DNA from: Acaryochloris sp. IP29b_bin.148
GTDB lineage: Bacteria > Cyanobacteriota > Cyanobacteriia > Thermosynechococcales > Thermosynechococcaceae
Length of the DNA: 64,000 nucleotides
Direction of reading: 5' to 3'
Assembly (NCBI RefSeq): GCF_028285565.1
Contig: NZ_JANQOY010000046.1
Coordinates: forward strand, 1-64,000
How positions within the stretch are numbered: position 1 is the stretch's first letter; each line of letters starts with the position of its first letter. Below the pieces are notes generated by a model that saw only the letters and a list, made by a program, of their open reading frames with translations, was not told the origin of the DNA and searched no databases. Shown here piece by piece: positions 26,733 to 34,166 of this stretch. Made by a program: the position numbers and the translations under genes.

Positions 26733-27188
26733 TTAAGCTGCAGCAACAATATCTGCCAAAGGCTGCCATTCAACAGAGCGAGCGCCCCCTAGCTCCACCA
26801 CCACTTTTAAGCGGGGTTCCGTCGCCGTAATGGCATCCAGATAAGCCAGCTCTTGTTGCGCCAGGCGCTTGCCATCATAGAGCCACAGGGCTAATCCCTT
26901 GGCTTGAGGGGGCAGATTCTCCAGTTGGTAGGTGACAAAGGGGGGCAAGAAATAGGTGCGGATCTGATTCTTCCCTAAGTGGGGAGGACGGACACCATGG
27001 ATATCCGTAAAGTAGGAGGCTAAATCTCCCATCCCTGGGGCTGATACAAATAAGGTCAGATAGCCCGCAGCCCGTAAACGCCGTTTGTAGCGCCCCTCAA
27101 ATCCCCCTTCAGAGGGAACATAAATTCCTACAGCACCCGACTTTTCTACCGTTCGAATGAATTTTTTACCAGTCAGCAGCAGGGGCAT
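26733..27188 (-). CDS. ndhN: NAD(P)H-quinone oxidoreductase subunit N
   Basis: The 151-residue sequence matches NdhN, a subunit of the cyanobacterial NDH-1 complex on the cytosolic face of the thylakoid membrane: MPLLLTGKKFIRTVEKSGAVG, VPSEGGFEGRYKRRLRAAGY, GDLASYFTDIHGVRPPHLGK and LPPFVTYQLENLP. There are no transmembrane helices, as expected for this peripheral subunit. Length is normal (about 150-160 residues). It is first in a row with ldpA. NDH-1 supports respiration, cyclic electron flow around photosystem I and CO2 uptake. Confidence 0.95.
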   Translation of the reverse strand: MPLLLTGKKFIRTVEKSGAVGIYVPSEGGFEGRYKRRLRAAGYLTLFVSAPGMGDLASYFTDIHGVRPPHLGKNQIRTYFLPPFVTYQLENLPPQAKGLALWLYDGKRLAQQELAYLDAITATEPRLKVVVELGGARSVEWQPLADIVAAA

Positions 27189-27423
27189 AAATCGAAAGTA
27201 TCCTAAGTTGGGATGGACAGGTGGGATGAACGCAAAAATACTTACCCTAACTTACACGAAATCCAGGGGCACCGATCATCCCAATTGCCTTTTTTCAGGC
27301 CAAAAATGGATTCGGAGGGGTCGCTGCTCGCCACCTCCATACATCCGGTTCCAATGCCCCCATCCGAATTCTGGGCATCAATCTGGGTAGACTAAGGCTG
27401 ATCCACCCCTTGTTTGCCGACCG

Positions 27424-29682
27424 ATGCACATCCCTTCTCTTCCTAAAACCTGGCGGCAACGGTTATTTCAGCAACGAATCGCGCCACCAACTCCCCCGGA
27501 AGATTCCCTGGCCCTACGGATAGGGGTTCAACTGCTGGTCTGTGTGGGCATTATGGCCACGGATACGGCGGCGTCCACCCTCCACAGTGGATGGGCCATT
27601 CCCTTGAGTTTGATCGGGGCGACTTGGAGTTGGCGACAACGACATCGCCGCAATACCGTTGCCAAGATCGGCATTGCCTTGGGGATGGTGACGGTTCTGG
27701 CGGTGTTTTTGACCCGCCTGGTGGGGCAGGCTGGAGATTCACGTATTTTGCTGGCTGAACTCTTGATTCAGGTCCAAATCCTCCACGCCTTTGATTTGCC
27801 ACGGCGAAAAGACTTAGGCTACTCAGCGGTAATCGGGGTCATTTTGGTAGGGGTGGCAGCAACGGTCAGTGAAACGATGCTGTTTGGAGGCTGGTTGTTG
27901 CTGTTTGTGGCCTTTGCTTTACCGGTCTTAATCCTCGATTATCGATCGCGGTTGGGGTTGACGGCATTGAAACGCCAATCTCTGAGTCTTCCACCTGCGC
28001 AGGTGGCCAAAGTTTTGCTCGCGGTCATCACCTTAGGATTGATTATTTTTGCGCTGCTGCCCCGCTTGCCGGGATACCAGTTAAGAACGCTACCTGTCAG
28101 TGCTGCGATTGATTTTGAAGGTAAGTTTGATGCGCGACAAATTGTCAATCCTGGCTATGGTCAAGGTGATGACGCTGCATGGGATGGAACGGGCCAAGAT
28201 GGAAAAGAAATACAAGGTGAGATTGCCTTTGACGATCAGTTCTACTACGGCTTTAACCCCACCATCAACCAAAATTTGCGCGGTATCTTAAAACCAGAGA
28301 TTGTGATGCGCGTGCGATCGCAAGCCCCCGGATTTTGGCGGGTCTTAGCCTTTGATCAATACACAGGCCAAGGTTGGCAGATGTCCCGCAACGATAAAGC
28401 CGAAACCTTGAAGCGCCCCTCTTGGTCCTATCGGTTTGCCATTCCCCAAGATCCACAGCAGGGTCGTACTAAAGAAGTGATCCAGACCTATTCCATTGTG
28501 GCCCCGTTCCCTAATCTGATTCCAGCGCTTAGCCAAGCTCGAGAGGTCTATTTCCCCACCCGTGAAATTGCCAGAGATCCAGAAGGGGGGCTGCGCTCAC
28601 CGGTGCAGTTACAGGATGGTTTGACCTATTCGGTGATTTCGGATGTACCATATCGCGATCGCAAGCAGCTTCGACGTGCCCCTCGCCAGTATCCTCGGCA
28701 AATTCGCCAGCACTACTTACAAGTCCCTGCTGAAATAGCTTCTCAAGTGCGGGAGCAAACAGAGACCCTCTTGGCCAAAGCCAACCACTCTCCAATCTCT
28801 GCCTATGAGAAAGCCCTCTATCTCGCGCAGGCGCTGAAGCAAACCTATTCCCTCCAGCCCAATTTGCCGAGCTTGGCCCCTCAAGAAGATTTAGTCAGTG
28901 CCTTTTTATTCAAGTATGAGGGCGGATATCCTGATCATTTTTCCACTGTGCTGACCTTAATGCTGCGCTCTATTGGGATTCCAGCCCGCCTCGTTACGGG
29001 ATTTGGTCCCGGGCAGTTTAATGCCTTTACAGGTTTGTATGAGGTCGAAAACGTTGATGCCTATGCGCTCACTGAGGTTTATATTCCTCAGTCTGGCTGG
29101 TTTACCTTTGATCCGATTCCAGGACACGATCTGGTTCCCCCCTCAGTCGATGACGACTATACCTTTTCCGTGCTGAAGTCTTTTTGGAACTGGGTTGCAG
29201 GCTGGTTGCCCTCGCCGATGATGAATGGACTAACCGCGATCACCGCTTGGATTGGCACCAGCTTGGCCCAAGCTTTAGGACTGTTGACCAGTAGTTGGCA
29301 AGGTTGGGCGGTCGGGCTACTGATGTTCAGCGGTTTGGCTGTTCTGATCTGGCTAACACCGCAAGGTTGGCGATGGTGGCGATACCGTCGGCGGTTAGCA
29401 AACTTACCCCCCATGGAACGACTCTACCAACAAATGCTTCACCTCTTAGCCCATGAAGGAATCCCAAAGCATTCCCATGAAACGCCATTTGAATATACCC
29501 ATCGTCTGCGGCGAACGGCGACTCAACCTGTGGCCACGCTAATTTCAGACATTTCGCAGGCCTATGTTGACTGGCGCTATGGGCAACAAATTCGTCCTAT
29601 AAGTCAGGTTCAACAGCAATTTCAGTCACTTAAGCAACAGGTACGATGGCCCAAGACCGATCAGCAGCCGTCGCAGCAGTAG
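27424..29682 (+). CDS. Transglutaminase-fold membrane protein lacking the catalytic Cys and His
   Basis: The 752-residue protein follows the TgpA layout: five to six N-terminal membrane helices (about 30-220), a periplasmic region, a transglutaminase-like core (about 440-580), another membrane helix (about 635-655) and a DUF4129-like cytosolic tail (RLYQQMLHLLAHEG... THRLRR). In the core, the usual GYCEHF reads GYPDHF, so the catalytic Cys is Pro, and the usual HAW position reads DAYALTEVY, so the His is Tyr. The third site, FDPIPG, is intact. It is therefore probably a non-enzymatic structural or binding version. My recollection is that several cyanobacteria share this variant. Confidence 0.82.
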   Translation: MHIPSLPKTWRQRLFQQRIAPPTPPEDSLALRIGVQLLVCVGIMATDTAASTLHSGWAIPLSLIGATWSWRQRHRRNTVAKIGIALGMVTVLAVFLTRLVGQAGDSRILLAELLIQVQILHAFDLPRRKDLGYSAVIGVILVGVAATVSETMLFGGWLLLFVAFALPVLILDYRSRLGLTALKRQSLSLPPAQVAKVLLAVITLGLIIFALLPRLPGYQLRTLPVSAAIDFEGKFDARQIVNPGYGQGDDAAWDGTGQDGKEIQGEIAFDDQFYYGFNPTINQNLRGILKPEIVMRVRSQAPGFWRVLAFDQYTGQGWQMSRNDKAETLKRPSWSYRFAIPQDPQQGRTKEVIQTYSIVAPFPNLIPALSQAREVYFPTREIARDPEGGLRSPVQLQDGLTYSVISDVPYRDRKQLRRAPRQYPRQIRQHYLQVPAEIASQVREQTETLLAKANHSPISAYEKALYLAQALKQTYSLQPNLPSLAPQEDLVSAFLFKYEGGYPDHFSTVLTLMLRSIGIPARLVTGFGPGQFNAFTGLYEVENVDAYALTEVYIPQSGWFTFDPIPGHDLVPPSVDDDYTFSVLKSFWNWVAGWLPSPMMNGLTAITAWIGTSLAQALGLLTSSWQGWAVGLLMFSGLAVLIWLTPQGWRWWRYRRRLANLPPMERLYQQMLHLLAHEGIPKHSHETPFEYTHRLRRTATQPVATLISDISQAYVDWRYGQQIRPISQVQQQFQSLKQQVRWPKTDQQPSQQ

Positions 29683-30004
29683 CAGGAATGATGTAGATAT
29701 AATCGATTTTTGATGACCGGTATATTGATAGTTATAGTCAATAACAAACGCAAATTTTGGGCAATGATATTGTTCATACTGGGGGTAAGCCTAAGGCTAG
29801 AACACCATCACTGAAGATTGAACCATCAACGCAGTAGCTAAAATTAAGTGATTTTACGCATATATTCTCGACTACAAACGGTCAATCCTAAGAATGAGGG
29901 CATGCACCTAAATAGAGTCGTTCTAGATCCAATCTGCCACTTGCCATCTTGCTGAGCGGGTAACTGCCAAAGCTCTGATTACCAACTACCAAATCAGTTT
30001 GTCT
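29683..30004. other. Spacer upstream of the PatA-type regulator
   Basis: I see no coding frame or RNA gene. A short repeat, TTGATAGTTATAGTCAA (29727-29743), is partly symmetric. No Shine-Dalgarno is evident before the ATG at 30005. Confidence 0.35.
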
Positions 30005-31153
30005 ATGACCTACACTCCAAGTCTCCCAACGCCTACACAGCAGGACAAGCCACAGATCTCGCCTGCAAAAGTGTTACAGAAAGTTATTTCTGAGCAACGT
30101 TCTGGTCGCATCACCATCACAGATGCTCGTGATCCATCCATTAGCTGGCGGGTGTATTTAGGTGGTGGTCAGATGCATTTTGCAGAAAGCACGATGGGCC
30201 ATGCAGAACGGCTACCCTATATTTTTAGAAAGCACCTTCCAGACTTTCAATTAGTCGAATCGTTGCCCCACAACACCTCAGAATACGCTCTCCTCTGTCA
30301 GTATTGGCAATCTCAAAATTTATCTCTGAATTTCTTCCGAAAACTGCTGGCTGTCCTCACCCAAGAAGCCTTAATGCAGTTTTTAGCCCTTCCCCAAGGC
30401 TATTTAGACTTTGAACCCAATGTGGGCTTGGATCCTCTCCTTTTATCTGCCCCTTTTAGACAACTGGTATTACCGGTTCGCGATCAGATCAATCAATGGT
30501 CTCAATTGCAGTCTGTGATTGCCTCTCCCTTTCAGAGACCTCGCTTGGAAGATCCGGATCAGTTTCTCAAATTGGCCTGGCAAGAAGGTAGTAGCGGTCG
30601 GCATCTACAAAATATGACCAATTTACTGGAGCAAAATCTCTGCTTTTATGAATTGGCGACTCAAGCTGATATGGATGTATTAGCGCTGGTGAGCGCTTTT
30701 GCACCCATCGTTCAATCCGGGGCTGTTAGTTTGCATCCTTATCAAATTATTGAAGAAACGGTGCGTCCCGTCGTGGCTTGCGTAGATGATAGCCAAACCA
30801 TTCAGCAATTTGTGAAATTATCTCTAGAGGCCGAAGGGTTTGATGTTCTACAGCTGATGGATCCTAAACAAGCATTAACGGTTTTGATTGAGCAGCGACC
30901 CAATCTGATCCTTATGGATATCGAAATGCCTAAGATGGATGGCTATGAGCTGTGTCGTATGGTTCGCCAAGTTGACATGTTGAAGGAAATTCCGGTGGTG
31001 ATGCTAACGGGGCGGGAAGGAATTATTGACCGCATGCGCGCTCGGATGTCAGGATGCACCGCTTACTTAACCAAGCCGTTTAATCCCCAAGAATTATTGG
31101 CACTGGTACAGAAACTCACTGCTGAAGGTGCTGCTGTTGCCCAGCAAGTCTAA
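30005..31153 (+). CDS. PatA-type response regulator (PATAN/DUF4388 plus receiver)
   Basis: The N-terminal ~240 residues are a PatA N-terminal (DUF4388/PATAN) region (PAKVLQKVISEQRSGRITI... YLGGGQMHFAES). The C-terminal ~120 residues are a complete CheY-like receiver: acidic pair in ACVDDSQT, phospho-acceptor in LILMDIEMPKMDGYE, Thr in VVMLTGREG, and Lys in YLTKPFNP. Such regulators act in cyanobacterial phototaxis, pili and heterocyst patterning, usually as outputs of large chemotaxis-like kinases, none of which is adjacent. I chose ATG 30005 over the TTG at 29999. There is no DNA-binding domain, so output is by protein contact. Confidence 0.88.
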   Translation: MTYTPSLPTPTQQDKPQISPAKVLQKVISEQRSGRITITDARDPSISWRVYLGGGQMHFAESTMGHAERLPYIFRKHLPDFQLVESLPHNTSEYALLCQYWQSQNLSLNFFRKLLAVLTQEALMQFLALPQGYLDFEPNVGLDPLLLSAPFRQLVLPVRDQINQWSQLQSVIASPFQRPRLEDPDQFLKLAWQEGSSGRHLQNMTNLLEQNLCFYELATQADMDVLALVSAFAPIVQSGAVSLHPYQIIEETVRPVVACVDDSQTIQQFVKLSLEAEGFDVLQLMDPKQALTVLIEQRPNLILMDIEMPKMDGYELCRMVRQVDMLKEIPVVMLTGREGIIDRMRARMSGCTAYLTKPFNPQELLALVQKLTAEGAAVAQQV

Positions 31154-31841
31154 AGCCACATGGGTTAGGCAAGCACCATTCGCACCAAAAGCTACAAGCG
31201 TTAAAAGCCTACCGTTGGTGGGCAATAGTACTCCAGGCTGTTAATGGGATATGGCTCCCAAGGTGCCGTTTGTACCTTTGACGCCCTCCTACGCTTGAAA
31301 GACGCAGGATTCAGCGCTACTGGCGTAGATTGCAGAGCTAAGCCCTGACTGATGTCTACTCGCACTCTAGACAACGCCCTGCCTAGTGGTTAAAACCAAC
31401 AATCAGAACTGGTTTTCTTCCTTTAGGTCTGACAGAAATGGAATCCCGGATTTTACCTCTGGCGATTCTGCTTCCCAGTTAAACTGCCAAGGCTAGCTGC
31501 TTACGGTACGTTTAGCCCTTTACCTAGAAAACTTCTCTCTAGAACCTGCAGAGGTCTAAGTCTGTCGAAGAATTTTTTTATTTTATCGCGCAATAGATTT
31601 AAGGTACTTAAAAGTACAGGCCCGTTTTTCATCCCACCCATCAATGTGGTGGGCTTTCAAACTTTAGGAGCTATGTAATTCGCGGTCACGTCTCAACAGG
31701 GTGGTGAATCGTCTTACGGGCTGGGCCAGTCTGGCATGTATCAGTCGAGCTGCGTTTTTGGGAGTAGAGATTGTCGTTAAAAATAGCAACTTTTTGAAGT
31801 GGCTAGCTGGGATAGTCCTGTATTGAAGAGGTTGGCATTTT
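31154..31841. other. Non-coding stretch with a degraded IS200/IS605-like right end
   Basis: On the minus strand, GAATCC-CGTCTTTCAAGCG-type sequence with a CCTGCG/CGTAGG stem (31288-31308) followed by GGCGTCAAA resembles the right-end hairpin of IS200/IS605 elements. The sequence before it has a few codons reading VRPKGRKPV with stops on both sides, like a decayed TnpB C-terminus. Other structure includes a T run at 31571-31586 after weak pairing, a GTACTTAAAAGTAC palindrome (31604-31617), and CCCACC/GGTGGG arms near 31636-31661. No intact gene is present. Confidence 0.3.
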
Positions 31842-31915
31842 TAAAGGTTGTTTACAAAGTACTACAACCCTTTATAATGTTTCCAAAGAAAAATTTCTCA
31901 CAAGACAACCCTTTA
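31842..31915 (+). promoter_or_regulatory. Promoter with three copies of an ACAACC(C)TTTA motif
   Basis: TTTACA (31851-31856) and a perfect TATAAT (31873-31878) are 16 bases apart. The motif occurs inverted as TAAAGGTTGT (31842-31851), direct as ACAACCCTTTA (31864-31874) and direct again (31905-31915). The copies flank the -35, overlap the -10 and fall in the leader, as expected for repressor sites. The gene start is at 31932. Confidence 0.6.
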
Positions 31916-31931
31916 CGGACTCTTTGGTTTA

Positions 31932-32750
31932 ATGGATAGCTATCTCAAAAAAACTCTCCTAGCTGTTGCTTTAACCGCTAGCGCCTTCGGTCTGGCAGCG
32001 CAGTCAGCCTCTGCCATTACGCTTTGGAATGAAAATGTAAACGGTGATCTTTCTGATGAGGGGCTTCACCCCACCTCAGTGGGTTCTCTTAATTTAGGAT
32101 CAAATTTATTAACGGCGAACTTCAATGCGGGGACAGACAATCCTGCCCCTGACTACTTCACCTTCACCGTGCCCCATGGTTTGGCACTCAACGGAATTGA
32201 GCTTAAGTCTTGGAATAGTAGCCCCGTTTTCGAAGATATTGCATTTATTGCAGTTCAACGAGGATCTATCTTCGACTATGAGGTGCCTGAGGATAGGGGT
32301 AGTGCTGCTGGATTATTAGGTTGGTCGCACTTGCGTAGTACTCAAGTCAATACCAATAAGATATTTCAAGAGATCTCGACCTCTAATCTGGATCACGTCA
32401 CCTCGGGGACAGCCGCTTTTTACGAGGAAGAAGCAGCGAGTAACCCCTATGATGGTCTAGCGCTAGCACCGGGTGATACCCCTGAGTTGCTAGAAGATAA
32501 TCTAAGAGGCTTAACCGAACAATGGGCACCCGGTGCTGAAGGGTTTAAAGCGCCCTTACCAGCGGGCGATTATACCTTTTGGCTACGCCAAGGATCAGAT
32601 GTAGATATTTCAGCCCAACTTGATTTCAATACAGTGGTATCCAGCAATGCTGACGAAGTACCTGAACCCTTGAGTATTTTTGGGACGGGACTCGCACTGG
32701 GGTTTGGATACGTCTTTCGTCGGAAAAAGCAGCAGCGCCAGGTGAGTTAA
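31932..32750 (+). CDS. Exported PEP-CTERM sorting-signal protein
   Basis: The 272-residue protein starts with a typical signal peptide (KKTLLAVALTASAFGLAAQSASA, cleavage near residue 28) and ends with a PEP-CTERM anchor: VPEPLSIFGTGLALGFGYVFRRKKQQ, that is, PEP motif, hydrophobic helix, basic tail. The body is a beta-rich domain of unknown function (LNLGSNLLTANF, DYFTFTVPHGLALNGIELKSW). PEP-CTERM proteins are processed by exosortase and usually associate with exopolysaccharide. No exosortase gene lies in this window. It has a strong promoter of its own. Confidence 0.85.
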   Translation: MDSYLKKTLLAVALTASAFGLAAQSASAITLWNENVNGDLSDEGLHPTSVGSLNLGSNLLTANFNAGTDNPAPDYFTFTVPHGLALNGIELKSWNSSPVFEDIAFIAVQRGSIFDYEVPEDRGSAAGLLGWSHLRSTQVNTNKIFQEISTSNLDHVTSGTAAFYEEEAASNPYDGLALAPGDTPELLEDNLRGLTEQWAPGAEGFKAPLPAGDYTFWLRQGSDVDISAQLDFNTVVSSNADEVPEPLSIFGTGLALGFGYVFRRKKQQRQVS

Positions 32751-32868
32751 TCTGTGGCTGATTGAAGAAGTCGTTGTTGGATGGGCTGCTGTTGGCGGTG
32801 ACAGCAACCCATCCACGTCGCTACTGAATCTGCTTTAGACTGGTACCACAGTTTCAGGCGATCATGCT

Positions 32869-33564
32869 ATGAGAAGCAAACTAGTTCAGTGCTTGCTAAT
32901 GGGGTGTTGTCTCACTGCCTGTCAACTGCAAGCGAGTCAAGTTTCTTCTTCCTCATCCCCTCCAGAACAGGGAAAAATCGAAGCCTTACAAGCAAAATTT
33001 GAGCAAGAAATGAAAGCTCAGCTTGCTCAAAAAGCTCTGGCTGACCATAGCATGAGTGAGATCTCTGATATTGCCTTAAAGGCCTCCCAAAAAGTATATG
33101 GGGCGCACCCGCAGCTGATGAAGCAGCAGGTCTTGTTTGATTTGCAGCAGTTGCCAACGCTAGACACCAAGACTTTATCGGACTATCAAGCGAAAGAATC
33201 CCTAGATCTCAGGGACATTCTCAAGGCAATGTCCAGCTCTTCTAACGTCCGACCTGAGGCCAACGATGAGGACTATCTGTCTTTGTTTTATGGCAGAAAG
33301 CCCGAATTCATTGCCCATGCTGTGAAGAATATCTTATGGACCAGGCACCTTGGTGCCAAGGCATTTGGACAGCGGGCAATTATCTCCCAGTTTTTGCCGG
33401 ATAAAGTCTATCGAATGGAGTCTAATGACGCCCCTCAACTGGTGGTCCAAACCTTTGAGGATGATTTATTTGTCATCACAGTCCAAGTGACTGAGTCTGG
33501 GCTGCTCAAACCTTTGAATGTGGAATGGATGCAGCCCGAAAACGCTCAGGATAAAACCACCTAG
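32869..33564 (+). CDS. Uncharacterised lipoprotein
   Basis: The 231-residue product begins with a short positively charged segment and a lipobox, CLTAC (cysteine at residue 18), predicting lipid attachment after signal peptidase II. A low-complexity Ser/Pro stretch follows, and then a helical domain (EALQAKFEQEMKAQLAQKAL) and a C-terminal beta-containing region. I recognise no family. It lies about 120 bases downstream of the PEP-CTERM gene in the same direction and could share its transcript. Function is unknown. Confidence 0.65.
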   Translation: MRSKLVQCLLMGCCLTACQLQASQVSSSSSPPEQGKIEALQAKFEQEMKAQLAQKALADHSMSEISDIALKASQKVYGAHPQLMKQQVLFDLQQLPTLDTKTLSDYQAKESLDLRDILKAMSSSSNVRPEANDEDYLSLFYGRKPEFIAHAVKNILWTRHLGAKAFGQRAIISQFLPDKVYRMESNDAPQLVVQTFEDDLFVITVQVTESGLLKPLNVEWMQPENAQDKTT

Positions 33565-33574
33565 CGATCTTCAG

Positions 33575-34129
33575 CTATTGCCATCCAGCTAAATTAGAGA
33601 TGAGCTGCTGATTGAGATGATCTGGGATTGAGTTCGGGGGGGGAGCTTCGGTTTCGCGGCTGACCAAAACTGAACAAGGGGCATGATGCATAACGTAGTT
33701 GCTAACACTCCCTAATAGCCATTCACTCAGGCCAGCGCGCCCTCTGCTTCCTAGTAAAATTAAATCCGCCTGCCATTCTTTGGCGACTTCACAGATGGTT
33801 TCACCTGGAGAACCTTGTTTCTGCGTGAACTCAACGGAGATCCCTGCTAGCTTGGCTTCGTCTGCTTGAGCTTGCAGAATATCTTGTGCTGTTTGGGTAT
33901 ATTTCTCCCACTGCTGTTGGTAGACCTTAATTGAGGTGGCCGATAACCCCGGATAGTAGTACATACTCGGGAATGGGGTAGGTGTGTCAGGCGCGTCTTG
34001 ATCATCGATGGATAACACATGCAACAGCATCAAGTTAGCTTGGGTCATGCCAGCTAAATCAAGGGCTTGGTCAAATACTGAAATGGCTGCTTCTGAATGA
34101 TCGAGAGCAACTACAATTCTATGAAACAT
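33575..34129 (-). CDS. Universal stress protein (UspA family, ATP-binding type)
   Basis: The 184-residue protein begins FHRIVVALDHSEAAISVFDQAL and ends with the ATP-binding signature GSRGRAGLSEWLLGSVSNYV, a G-x2-G-x9-G-S/T pattern, followed by APCSVLV. An inserted loop after the second strand contains a Pro- and Tyr-rich segment (TPFPSMYYYPG). Such proteins bind ATP and act in stress or dormancy responses. It lies 37 bases downstream of the PEP synthase gene, so the pair is likely co-transcribed, with the stress protein second. Confidence 0.9.
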   Translation of the reverse strand: MFHRIVVALDHSEAAISVFDQALDLAGMTQANLMLLHVLSIDDQDAPDTPTPFPSMYYYPGLSATSIKVYQQQWEKYTQTAQDILQAQADEAKLAGISVEFTQKQGSPGETICEVAKEWQADLILLGSRGRAGLSEWLLGSVSNYVMHHAPCSVLVSRETEAPPPNSIPDHLNQQLISNLAGWQ

Positions 34130-34166
34130 AACGGATACCTCCAGGGGCAGTGGGGAAATAAAAGAA

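Noticed and set aside
31154-31575. Possible structured RNA such as RNase P RNA, tmRNA or 6S RNA
   Set aside because: I looked for the conserved RNase P core, the tmRNA ends and tRNA-like T-loop signatures and found none; the T run at the end alone is not enough.
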